Made by a program: the position numbers and the translations under genes. This document shows, piece after piece, positions 16,976 to 25,500 of a stretch of 48,501 nucleotides of DNA. The notes beneath the pieces are model-generated. The model was not told the origin of the DNA. It did no database searches and was given only the letters and a program-made list of their open reading frames with translations. This DNA comes from Acidobacteriota bacterium (lineage in GTDB: Bacteria; Acidobacteriota; Blastocatellia; Chloracidobacteriales; Chloracidobacteriaceae): contig JACQXX010000074.1 in assembly GCA_016208495.1 (NCBI GenBank), forward strand, positions 1 to 48,501. The letters are read 5' to 3'. Numbering within the stretch: the stretch's first letter is position 1; the number at the start of each line of letters is the position of its first letter.

Positions 16976-17520
16976 TTCCGCCCGGATGGGCGATGGAGAG
17001 TAGCCGGTGTGGCAGCCTGCTTTGAGGCGCACCCACCGGAAACCGTGTTCCACCCCAGGTTCGCGCCCGGATGGGCGCTGGAGAACACACCATGTCATCA
17101 ACCCATTTTAGTTTGCATTACCACATTGTATTCAGCACCAAACACCGCCAGCCGGTCATTGCCCAGGATTGGCGGCCTCGACTTCATGCATTCATCGGTG
17201 GCGCAGTACGAACTTTGGGTGGCATTCCGGAAATGGTTGGAGGAACTGCTGACCACTTTCATCTTCGGTCAGCCCGACCACCATAGACAAGGTAAAAAGC
17301 TACATTGCCAACCAGGAAGACCACCACCGAAAACGGACATTCCGCGAAGAGTATCTGGATTTGCTGAGAATGAGTGGTATTGAGTTTGACGAAACCTTCA
17401 TTGAATAATCTGGTTCCAGCGCCCTACCGGGCGCAAATCGCAGACGGCCTGATTGTTCCGGTGGGTGCGCCTCAAAGCAGGCTTCCACACCGGCTACTCT
17501 CCGGCGCCCTCCGGGCGGAA
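16976..17520. mobile_element. IS200-like/RAYT element relic bounded by long inverted repeats
   Basis: About 65 bases at 16976-17042 (beginning TTCCGCCCGGATGGGCG) recur in reverse complement at 17456-17520. A second nested pair is GCGCCCGGATGGGCGCTGG (17062-17080) against CCAGCGCCCTACCGGGCGC (17416-17434). Between them lies a decayed Y1 transposase gene. REP-like palindromes around a tyrosine transposase are the layout of REP-associated transposases. Confidence 0.75.
17092..17408 (+). pseudogene. Decayed IS200-like (Y1/HUH) transposase
   Basis: The ATG at 17092 opens a frame reading MSSTHFSLHYHIVFSTKHR and on to GTADHFHL, the start of the Y1 transposase family including the HUH-type HFH metal site. 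It ends early at 17286. A second frame (17283-17408) reads IDKVKSYIANQEDHHRKRTF and ends in a normal-looking GIEFDETFIE stop, the C-terminal part of the same family with the Tyr-containing helix. About 50-60 central residues and the frame between the two parts are missing, so the enzyme cannot be active. Confidence 0.85.
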
Positions 17521-17682
17521 GCCAGGTATAGCATTTCAGAAAATGATTTCAGTTCAGAGTAACGCCTTCAGGCGTGAGACGTAATGCGTGGGACAAAAGA
17601 AAAACGATCTCGTCTAAAGACGATACTCTGAACCTTTTTCTGAAAATCTATAGCTTCCGGTTTTCGCCGAAATACCAAATCT

Positions 17683-19860
17683 TTACAAAGAAGTTGCTTC
17701 TTCAACTTCTCGTGGGAGCATCATGGCTGACCAGAATGCCTGATACTTGCCCTGGTTTTCGATCAATTCAGTGTGCGTGCCTTGTTCGACGATTCGGCCC
17801 TGGTCGAGCACCACGATGGAGTCGGCGTTCATGACCGTCGTTAGCCGGTGGGTAATCAAAAAGATCGTTTTCCCAGGGCAATGCGTGCGGATGTTCTCCA
17901 TGACTTTGCGTTCGGTCTGGCTGTCGAGGTTGCTGGTCGCTTCGTCCAGGATCAACAACGCCGGGTCGCGCAGCAGCGCCCGGGCAATCGCAATCCGCTG
18001 GCGTTGACCACTTGAAAGCGCAACGCCCCGGTCTCCGATCTCATAGGTGTACTGTTTGGGCAAACTCATGATGAAATCGTGCACTTCGGCCAGTTTGGCG
18101 GCGGTTTGCACGTCTTCAAGCGAAGCCCCAGGCCGTCCAAGCGTGATGTTGTCAAAAATTGTGCCGCTCGTCAGGCTTGGATCCTGAAACACAACACCGA
18201 TTTGGCGCCGGATGGCCGTTCGTTCCAGTTCGCGAAGATCAAACCCATCAACCAGAATTCGCCCTTCCGAAACGTCATACAGCCGGGTCAGCAGATTTGC
18301 CAGCGAGGTTTTCCCGGAACCGGTGGCACCTAGCACCGCAGTGGTTTTCCCAGCCGGAATCGAGAGCGTGAGGTTGGTCACCACGGGCGTGCCTTCGCGA
18401 TACCAGAACGAGACGTTGTCAAAGTGAATGTCCCCGCTGAGGTGGATTCCCTGGAACGTTTGCCCGGTGTGCGCATCTTCGGGCGTGGCTTCATAGGCAT
18501 CGTTGAGGCGTTCGATTCCGATGAGCGCTTCCTGAATCGCCGTAATCGAAGGCGCCAGCCGATCAACCGGCGACAGGAACATCCCCAGGAGCGACGAAAA
18601 AAACATCATTTGACCCACCGTCAACTCTGATGTCATCACCAGACGGGCGCCTACCCACAGCAGCACAATCGAGACAAAACCGGTCAGCAGGGAAGACGCC
18701 GTGGCAATCGTTGCCGCCAGCAGGCCACGGCGAAACTGTGCGGCTTCAAGCAATTGATATTGCTGGAGTATTCGTTCGTAAGCCAGCGGTTCAGCCGTAA
18801 ACACTTTCAGGATGCGGATGCTTTCCAGGGCTTCGATAAACCGGTTTGACACCGTTCCAAAGTAATGCCGGACCGCCCATTGCTGGCGGACAAACGGAGC
18901 ATGCAGCGCCCAGGTCACACCGGCCAGAATCGGGACAAAACACAGCGTCAGCAGTGTCAACTTGAGGTTAAACCAGGCCATCAATGCCGCCATTACCAGC
19001 AGCAAGGCCAGATCAATACAGACCGAAAGCACTCCGTTGGTGATCGCCGACTGCACCGAGGTCACATCTGTGGTTCGCGAATAGATATCGCCGGTCTGGC
19101 GCTGGTCAAAGAACTTGATCGGCAATCGGAGCACCCGGTTGACGTAGCCCGGCCCCAGCAACAGCCCGTACTGCATTCCAAGGTAGGCCAGCAGGTACTG
19201 CCGTAGCCAGCCAACCAGTGACCGGATGCCAAGCAGCGCCAGGACGCCAAGCACCAGCAACCACAACAAATCCCGGCTGGCGGATGGAATCACCCGGTCA
19301 ATCACCATCTGGACAAAAAACGATTGCGCCAGACCCAGGACCGTGACCACTCCGGCACAGGCAACGGATTGCAGCAGGAGCTTTCGTTCACGGAAGGCAA
19401 GGAGAAATAGCTTGTGAAGCGGGGATTTCTCGTCTTGATTGGGTCTGAAGTCAGCGCCCGGAGTGAGCAGCAAAATCGCATTGCTCCAGCGGCGGGAAAA
19501 TTCATCGCGTGAAAGCGTCACAATTCCGCCTGCCGGGTCGGCAACCACAACTGACTGGGAATCAACCTGATGCAGCACGACGAAATGGCCGGCAGGTGTG
19601 TCGTGGAAATGGACAATCGCCGGCAAGGGAATCTGGCCCAGGACTCCGGGCCTGGCTTTGCCGGCTGAAGCGCGAAATCCCAGCTTTTCGGCGCCTTCGC
19701 GCAGGCTGGTCAGGCTGGTACCCTGAGTGCCGGTTTCAAGGACATCCAAAACCCGCTGCAGGCTCATTCGGAGTCCGTGATGGCGTGCGACCGTCGCCAG
19801 GGCTGCCGGTCCGCAATCATTTGAATTCTGTCCACGAACGCAGGCAAATCGTTGGCGCAT
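17683..19860 (-). CDS. C39 peptidase-containing ABC exporter of the graspetide cluster
   Basis: A peptidase-containing ABC transporter that should cut a leader peptide and export the product across the inner membrane. Counted from my preferred ATG at 19860 it has 725 residues, the usual size. Residues 1-135 are a C39 peptidase with catalytic Cys16 in NSNDCGPAAL and His in HFVVLHQV. Residues about 150-440 contain six membrane helices. Residues about 470-715 are the ATPase with Walker A GATGSGKTS, signature LSSGQRQRIAIARAL, Walker B LLILDEATSN and the TH-RLTT switch. An earlier ATG at 19908 adds 16 residues encoded by a heptamer repeat; the shorter form puts the catalytic Cys where the family has it. 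It lies downstream of the ATP-grasp ligase and the precursor gene on the same strand. Confidence 0.93.
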   Translation of the reverse strand: MRQRFACVRGQNSNDCGPAALATVARHHGLRMSLQRVLDVLETGTQGTSLTSLREGAEKLGFRASAGKARPGVLGQIPLPAIVHFHDTPAGHFVVLHQVDSQSVVVADPAGGIVTLSRDEFSRRWSNAILLLTPGADFRPNQDEKSPLHKLFLLAFRERKLLLQSVACAGVVTVLGLAQSFFVQMVIDRVIPSASRDLLWLLVLGVLALLGIRSLVGWLRQYLLAYLGMQYGLLLGPGYVNRVLRLPIKFFDQRQTGDIYSRTTDVTSVQSAITNGVLSVCIDLALLLVMAALMAWFNLKLTLLTLCFVPILAGVTWALHAPFVRQQWAVRHYFGTVSNRFIEALESIRILKVFTAEPLAYERILQQYQLLEAAQFRRGLLAATIATASSLLTGFVSIVLLWVGARLVMTSELTVGQMMFFSSLLGMFLSPVDRLAPSITAIQEALIGIERLNDAYEATPEDAHTGQTFQGIHLSGDIHFDNVSFWYREGTPVVTNLTLSIPAGKTTAVLGATGSGKTSLANLLTRLYDVSEGRILVDGFDLRELERTAIRRQIGVVFQDPSLTSGTIFDNITLGRPGASLEDVQTAAKLAEVHDFIMSLPKQYTYEIGDRGVALSSGQRQRIAIARALLRDPALLILDEATSNLDSQTERKVMENIRTHCPGKTIFLITHRLTTVMNADSIVVLDQGRIVEQGTHTELIENQGKYQAFWSAMMLPREVEEATSL

Positions 19861-19868
19861 ATGGAATG

Positions 19869-19893
19869 AGGGTTCAGGGTTCAGGGTTTGGGG
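19869..19893 (+). repeat. Heptamer run (GGGTTCA type) before the exporter start
   Basis: GAGGGTTCAGGGTTCAGGG and TTTGGGG lie just upstream of the exporter ATG at 19860 (minus strand). In the extended frame they would encode Leu-Asn-Pro-Glu-Pro, which argues against the longer N-terminus. Confidence 0.65.
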
Positions 19894-19973
19894 AAATATC
19901 AGATTCAATACAAATTCATTGTGGACGGGATGGTTTTCACCCGGCTGGGGGAACGCTGAACTCTTTTCGAAAT

Positions 19974-20981
19974 TTACGCCGAGAGCGCCACCGGATCGGT
20001 ATACAGCGCCGTTCCCTGGATCAACATTTCAGCCAGGTTCTCACAGATCGGCAGTTGGGTCAGTTCTTCGATCCAGCCCCACTGACCATTGGGATTAATT
20101 TCAAGAAATACATAGCGGTTATCGGGAGTGATAATCATATCAATACAACCGAAAACCAGCCCGAGTTCACGCACCAGTTGCTGGCATTTGATTTTGATCG
20201 CTTCCGGGAGTCGGTGCCTGAGATAGGGTGTGTTGGCAATATCGTAGCGCCGCCAGTCATCTTTGGAGCGCTGGCTTTGTTGCGAGTGAATTTCGGCGGC
20301 AAAGATTTTTCGTCCGACGACTGTAATCCGCAATTCCACCTTTTTGGGGATATATTCCTGAAATAAACAAGGCGCATGGGCGACCGCTTTGAGGCGTTCC
20401 AGGTCTTTTTCCTGAACTCGATTGGTATAAATGCCTTGATTGCGAATCCCGGCTTGCGGATTTCCCCGCCGCAGGTACTGAGAAACCGATTTATAGATCA
20501 TGTTTTTGCCGGTCTGGCAGTAAAACTTCTGGACTTCATCCGGATCATTGGTAATCAGAGTGGGTGGAATTTCGAAGCCAACCGCCTGGGCAAGTTCCAA
20601 CTGGTAGGGTTTATATTCGGCCAGACGGACATTTGCATGTGGATTGACCCAAAACCGATCCTGGAGGGTTTGTAAGATACCGTGGAAAATAAGGTCGGTT
20701 TCGCGTTTGGCAAATTCCCGATCTTCGGGGGCCATGGCGTCGGTCACCAGCGGTGGCTCCATCGAGCGATACCAGACTGCATAAACATCATTGAAATCAA
20801 TGCGTTCCCCGTCAATTTCAAGCTCATTTCGGGAGATACCATTTCGTTTGTAAAACCGATGAATCGCTTTTTGGGGAAAATCCTGTGAATTATACCGAAC
20901 ATAACGGACGTTTCTTTGATGAAGATGTTGAATCAGGTCATCGGCGGTTGTGTCATCGGGGCGAGTAAGAATGAGGATCAT
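19974..20981 (-). CDS. MvdD-like ATP-grasp ligase (graspetide synthetase)
   Basis: A 335-residue ATP-grasp enzyme of the microviridin-ligase type, which joins Ser/Thr or Lys side chains to Asp/Glu side chains of a precursor peptide. Visible family marks are MILILTRPDD at the start, VWYRSMEPP (about residues 69-77), the nucleotide-binding core with KSVSQYLRRG and FQEYIPKKVELRITVVG, and the metal-binding C-terminal FGCIDMI...YVFLEINPNGQWGWIEE. An upstream in-frame ATG at 21050 would add 23 residues, but these cover a perfect hairpin and family members begin at MILI, so I start at 20981. It lies 234 bases after the precursor gene. Only one ligase is present, whereas microviridin clusters have two. 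Confidence 0.92.
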   Translation of the reverse strand: MILILTRPDDTTADDLIQHLHQRNVRYVRYNSQDFPQKAIHRFYKRNGISRNELEIDGERIDFNDVYAVWYRSMEPPLVTDAMAPEDREFAKRETDLIFHGILQTLQDRFWVNPHANVRLAEYKPYQLELAQAVGFEIPPTLITNDPDEVQKFYCQTGKNMIYKSVSQYLRRGNPQAGIRNQGIYTNRVQEKDLERLKAVAHAPCLFQEYIPKKVELRITVVGRKIFAAEIHSQQSQRSKDDWRRYDIANTPYLRHRLPEAIKIKCQQLVRELGLVFGCIDMIITPDNRYVFLEINPNGQWGWIEELTQLPICENLAEMLIQGTALYTDPVALSA

Positions 20982-21006
20982 GACGATTGGGAGAGTTTCT
21001 GAGGAA

Positions 21007-21054
21007 GTGATTGACTGGCCTGAATGAACTAGCCTCACCCGGCCAGTCAATCAC
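21007..21054 (-). promoter_or_regulatory. Hairpin between precursor and ligase genes
   Basis: GTGATTGACTGGCC (21007-21020) and GGCCAGTCAATCAC (21041-21054) are perfect 14-bp inverted repeats with a 20-base loop. No T-run follows on the minus strand. The position fits a processing or attenuation structure that lets the precursor be made in excess over the ligase. Confidence 0.6.
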
Positions 21055-21215
21055 CTGTTTTAAAGAAAGAAAGACATGCTTTCAATTTTTTATAAATCAC
21101 TGGCTGGGTTGAAAAAGCGTTTCCAGCCACCCTTTGCCCTGATGAAACCAGCAAAAACCTCAACCTTCTGATTGGAGGCTCGTGGGTGGTTCACCAGCCA
21201 CAGGGAAATTGATCA

Positions 21216-21359
21216 TTAGCTTGTGAAGTCAATAAACAAACCATCGGAATCAAAGGTTGGTCGCTTGCGGGTCAATTCAGAGGTCATTCCCCAGGCTTCG
21301 TCAGCCTGCATTTCTTCTAAAAATTCGATTCCAAATGGTTTTACTGTTTCCTGAGACAT
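21216..21359 (-). CDS. Graspetide (microviridin-like) precursor peptide
   Basis: A 47-residue peptide starting at the ATG at 21359, with GGAGAAG seven bases upstream. Upstream in-frame Mets at 21446 and 21413 lack such a site and add unrelated residues. Residues 8-16 (PFGIEFLEE) match the microviridin leader helix motif PFFARFLE that the ATP-grasp ligase recognises. The C-terminal third (TRKRPTFDSDG, then LFIDFTS; residues 30-47) resembles the TxKxPSD core, with Thr30, Thr35, Ser38, Thr46, Ser47 and Lys32 as possible donors and Asp37, Asp39, Asp44 as acceptors. No GG site is present for the C39 peptidase; Gly24 after Trp23 is the only glycine near the expected cut. The ligase and exporter follow on the same strand. 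Confidence 0.82.
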   Translation of the reverse strand: MSQETVKPFGIEFLEEMQADEAWGMTSELTRKRPTFDSDGLFIDFTS

Positions 21360-21530
21360 TATTCTTCTCCAAATGACGGTTGGTAGTGAAAAAAGGTGGG
21401 AGTATTTCTGAGCCATCCCAATCGGAAGCCGTTTTCGAATCGTCACCGTCTCTGCGATGAAAGTGGCTTGCCGATTTGATTTTGGGAAAAAGGATAGGCG
21501 GTGTGTTTACTGATCTTCGTCTGGAAATAC

Positions 21531-21558
21531 CTCAAGAAAAGCTCAAGTTTTTCTCAAG
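21531..21558 (-). promoter_or_regulatory. Three direct repeats with 11-bp period upstream of the precursor gene
   Basis: On the minus strand CTTGAG-N5-CTTGAG-N5-CTTGAG reads toward the precursor gene, whose ATG is about 170 bases downstream. Exact 11-bp spacing of hexamers is the arrangement bound by OmpR/PhoB-type response regulators. TATCCT about 35 bases downstream could be a -10 element. No response-regulator gene is in the window. Confidence 0.5.
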
Positions 21559-21785
21559 ATTTCATGAGCGAAAGTATAGTGATCAATAGCCAATAGTTAG
21601 TGGTTAGTAGATTACTAAAATCAATTTTTTGAATGAGCTAGTGTTATTTCCATATGAGAAAATTTGATCAATTTGAGGTGAAAGACAGCCTGAAGGAAAA
21701 GCCGCTGGATTGGAACATTTGATCTGGGAGAGGTGTCAAAATCGAGGGATCGAATTTTGGCTGACCAGCCGTGAGGAACTTCAGT

Positions 21786-22229
21786 ATGCAAAAGAGCCAG
21801 TTCGTACCGTGGGTTCATCTGACAAACTTTTTCCTGATGGTGAGCACGCTGGGGAGTTTTCTGCTGCTGAGTTATATTGCCATTCAGCCGATTCACTGCG
21901 GAGGCCCACCGATTGAGTATCGTGTCGCCGCATTTGTATCGCGCAAAGACAAACGCTGTTCTTTTAAGGTCAACCTGGAAGGGAAGTTCGTTCAATTGAA
22001 TGATGGGCCGGCTGTTTGCCTTGAATCCCTGATTGCCCACATCAGACCGGCGTTGATCACCCACCCAAAACCCGAGCGAAACGTAGTGATTGTGACCAGT
22101 CGCGAAACCGCCTATCAGCAAGTGATTGATCTGGTTGACCAGTTGAAAAAGGCGGGGGCGACAACCATTGATTTGGCACTGGCGGAAAATCAGGTAGAGT
22201 CCAGGCGACAGGTAAAATCTTGTTGGTGA
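21786..22229 (+). CDS. ExbD/TolR-family protein
   Basis: I start at the ATG at 21786 because GAGGAAC lies about six bases upstream. The 147-residue product has one N-terminal membrane helix (about residues 11-31, TNFFLMVSTLGSFLLLSYIA) and a periplasmic domain ending in NVVIVTSRETAYQQVIDLVD and AGATTIDLALAEN, the typical ExbD fold end. In TonB-linked systems ExbD works with ExbB to use the proton gradient. However, the conserved Asp expected in the ExbD membrane helix is not visible here, and no ExbB gene lies beside it, so it may be a specialised or non-coupled member. A longer overlapping frame on the minus strand has no family features. Confidence 0.72.
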   Translation: MQKSQFVPWVHLTNFFLMVSTLGSFLLLSYIAIQPIHCGGPPIEYRVAAFVSRKDKRCSFKVNLEGKFVQLNDGPAVCLESLIAHIRPALITHPKPERNVVIVTSRETAYQQVIDLVDQLKKAGATTIDLALAENQVESRRQVKSCW

Positions 22230-22262
22230 TGATATTTCGCGAAGAGCAAAAGCGATAAAGGA

Positions 22263-22378
22263 TAAGTACCTTGTCATAAATTTCCTGAGATATTGGATTT
22301 GGTAAGTGTTTGATTCTTTTCGTCTATTTCGTGTATTTCGTGGTTCAAAATGTCTTGGAATTTTCAGTAAGGCACGTA
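22263..22378 (+). mobile_element. ~115-bp MITE-like repeat, family 2, copy B
   Basis: Begins TAAGTACCTTGTCATAAATT and ends near TTTTCAGTAAGGCACGTAAG, so the ends are imperfect inverted repeats. The interior (GATATTGGATTTGGTAAGTG, then TTTCGTG units) matches copies at 3285, 28568 (inverted) and 46011. It lies between the ExbD gene and the CHAT gene. Confidence 0.75.
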
Positions 22379-22524
22379 AGAGTTCAATGTATTTGGTACC
22401 CTGTCATTTTGCTCCATTGTGGATAGCCACATTTTCGCTATGATGCAATTCACTGAGTCTTCTGCGTTTGGCAACCCCGCTGGATCAACGCTGAAATTGG
22501 ATAGAAGGAAAGAGCAATACGTTC

Positions 22525-25500
22525 GTGATACAAAAACAAACCTCCGTTCGTCTGGTCCAGGTAATTTTTTTCTTTACCTGTTTTCAACTCAATGTGTTTC
22601 TGGCTGCCGGACAAACTCCGGGAGCCTCTCAGGCTCAATCTTCGGAAACACTTGAAAAAGCCAGAAAATTTCGTCAAAACAATAATTTAGCTGATCTCCA
22701 CGCCTCACTGGCGTGTTATGAAACGGCGATTGCTGACGCCCGCCAGAGCCACAATTCGACTAATTTGGGGCGATTGTATTTTGAAGCCGGTCAAGTCTAT
22801 TTCCAGTGTGGCAAGGTTGATTCAGCGCTTGAACGGCTGGGACTGGCGCTTGAGCAATATCAGGCTGTGAATGACAAAACCACTCAGGCCAGGATTTTAA
22901 ATTATCTTGGGTCAATTCACATCTTTCGCGGGGAATTTCAACCTGGGATCGAGAACTTCAATCAAGGGTTGAAGTTGTGTCGCGAACTCAATGAAACGGT
23001 TGGGATTGCCTATGTTCTGGTCAACCTTGCAACTGCTCACCAGGGAGTGGGGAATTATCAGGTTGCGATTGATTGCCTGGCCGAGGCACTGATGATCAGA
23101 AAACAAGTGGGTGATCTGCGCGGTCAGGCGATTGTGCTGTATAGCCTTGGGACACTTCGTTTAGAACAGGATGAAACTGCCATCGCGATTGAATATTTTT
23201 CCCAGGCGCTTGACCTGCATCGGGCAGACCTCAAGGACCCAGGCGGGAAAGCCATTGTTTTAACTGGGCTCAGCACGGCGTTTTGGAAAGCTGAGCGATA
23301 CGAAGCGTCTTTAAAATATGCTGAAGAGGCCCTGGCCATCTTTCAACAAATCGGCGACCAAAAAGGGAAGATCCAGTTACTGATTACGATGGGGAGTGTG
23401 GCCCTCAAGTATGGCGAATACCAGAAAGCCTTTAACCTGGCAAATCAGGCACTTGAACTGGCCGAACAGACCAGTGATGTTCAGTCACTGATGTATTTAT
23501 ATCAGCTCCTGGGAAACTATTATGTCAGTGTGGCCGACCTTGAAAAATCAATTCAGTATTACCAGGATTCATTGCGGTATGCTCAAAAGTTAAACAATGT
23601 TGTTCAGCAAGGCATTTTGATGAGTTCAATCGGCTCGGTCTATTTTCGCCAACAACAGTACCCGGCGGCTCAACGTGCTCACCAGCAAGCGGTTGAGCTG
23701 CTTCGAAAAACTGGCAACCGGTTGAATTTGGGGCAGACGCTTCAAAATTTGGGCGCCGCCCTGCATCAGCAAGGCCGCCTGGATGAGGCACTGGTTGCCC
23801 TGGACGAGGCCAGGTCGCTTTTACAGGCGATTGAGTATAATTCAGGGCTGTCTGGGGTGTATGTAGAAATTGGGCAGGTCAAGCTTGCGGCTCACAAATC
23901 AGATGAAGCCTATGCTGCATTTCAAGCTGCCCTCCACATTGCGCGCAAGGCAAACGACAATTATTTAGAGGCCCATGTTTGTTTTTGTTTAGCCAAACTC
24001 GAACGATCACGGCAAAATTTTGATGAAGCGGTCCACCTGATTGAAGAAGCGATTGCGAAAGCCGAATATGCACGGGGAAATATCAACGACCCATTTCAGC
24101 GAGCCACATTCTTTTCTCAGGTTCAGGAGTTCTTTGACGTATACCTCCTGATTTTGATAGACCAGTATCACCAGCACCCGAGTCCAGCCGTGCTTGTGAA
24201 AGCATTTCAGGTTCACGAACAAGGGCATTCGCGAAGTTTGCTGGATAGTCTGTCAAATCAAAAAGGTTCCGACCGGTTGGCAGATTCATCACTTCTTGGT
24301 CAGGATATCAACCTGCGAAATCAGATTGCGTTCAAATGCGCCCGGTTGACCGAACTTTTGAACCAAACACACACGGCTGACCAGGAACGTCAACTGAAAT
24401 CTGAACTTGAGGAACTCCTCACCCGACACCAACAATTGAAAGAAGACCTCCGACAGTCACGCGATGTAAAAACGGCAGCTATCGCCCCAGTGCCTCTGGA
24501 CTTAAAAGACCTCCAGGCACGGCTCGATTCTGAAACTGTTCTGGTCAAATATGCGATGACCAGGGAAAAAACATTTGTTTGGGTTGTAGACCGTGAGTCG
24601 TTCCGGATGGTTGAACTGGCTGACCGGGCCACACTGACGCCGTTGATTGAACGGGTCCATCTGGCTTACTCGCAGAGTGACCAAAGCCGCAATTTGACAA
24701 AGCTGAACCAAAAAAGCGTGCTTGAAAGCCAGTCGCCAGTCTGGAATCTCAGTCGCCAGCTTCTTGACCCGATCCGACCGTTCCTTCGTCAAAAACTGTT
24801 GATCATCCCGGCAGATTCCATGTTTTCCATTCCATTTGGAATCCTGCCTGTTTCGGATGCAACGAACCCAAACCAGACACACTATTTCATTGAACTTCAG
24901 GAAATCAGCATTCTTCCCTCGACCTCACTGATGAAATATTTTAAGCCAACTCCCTTGAATGCTGATTCCATTGAACACATTGCCGTGTTTGCCGATCCAG
25001 TGTTTAGTTTGAACGATACCCGAATGAAGGCCATTTCACGCAACATCAACCAGAAACATGGATCCAGCCAGCGGACGCTGATTCTTGGACGTGATGACTC
25101 GACGAAACCCATTCAAACTACAGAGCCTCTGACTATCAATCGGTTACCCTGGACAGAGAAAGAAGCACAACGGATTCAACGATTTGCTCGCAATAGGAAA
25201 GTACTGGTTAAATCTGGAGCAGACGCCACTTTGTCGGCGTTGCAGGCACTCGATCTGGAGGAACTGCAAATTCTCCATTTTGCCACTCACGGGCTGGTTG
25301 ACCAAAATCACCCTGATTTGTCAGCCCTGATTTTGTCGCTGGTGGATAAAGATGGGAATTCGATGGATGGGTTTCTGCGCGGGGCCGATATTGTAAATCT
25401 GCGGCTCAAAACAGAACTGGTTGTGTTATCGGCCTGCCACACTGGCACCGGAAAAGAGATTCCTGGCGAAGGAATTCTCAGCCTGACCCGAAATTTTCTG

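Noticed and set aside
19509-20366. 285-codon plus-strand frame spanning exporter and ligase genes
   Set aside because: It crosses two strongly supported minus-strand genes.
21621-22277. 218-codon open frame on the minus strand opposite the ExbD-like gene
   Set aside because: The plus-strand frame has a ribosome-binding site, a membrane helix and an ExbD-like C-terminus; the minus frame has no family features.
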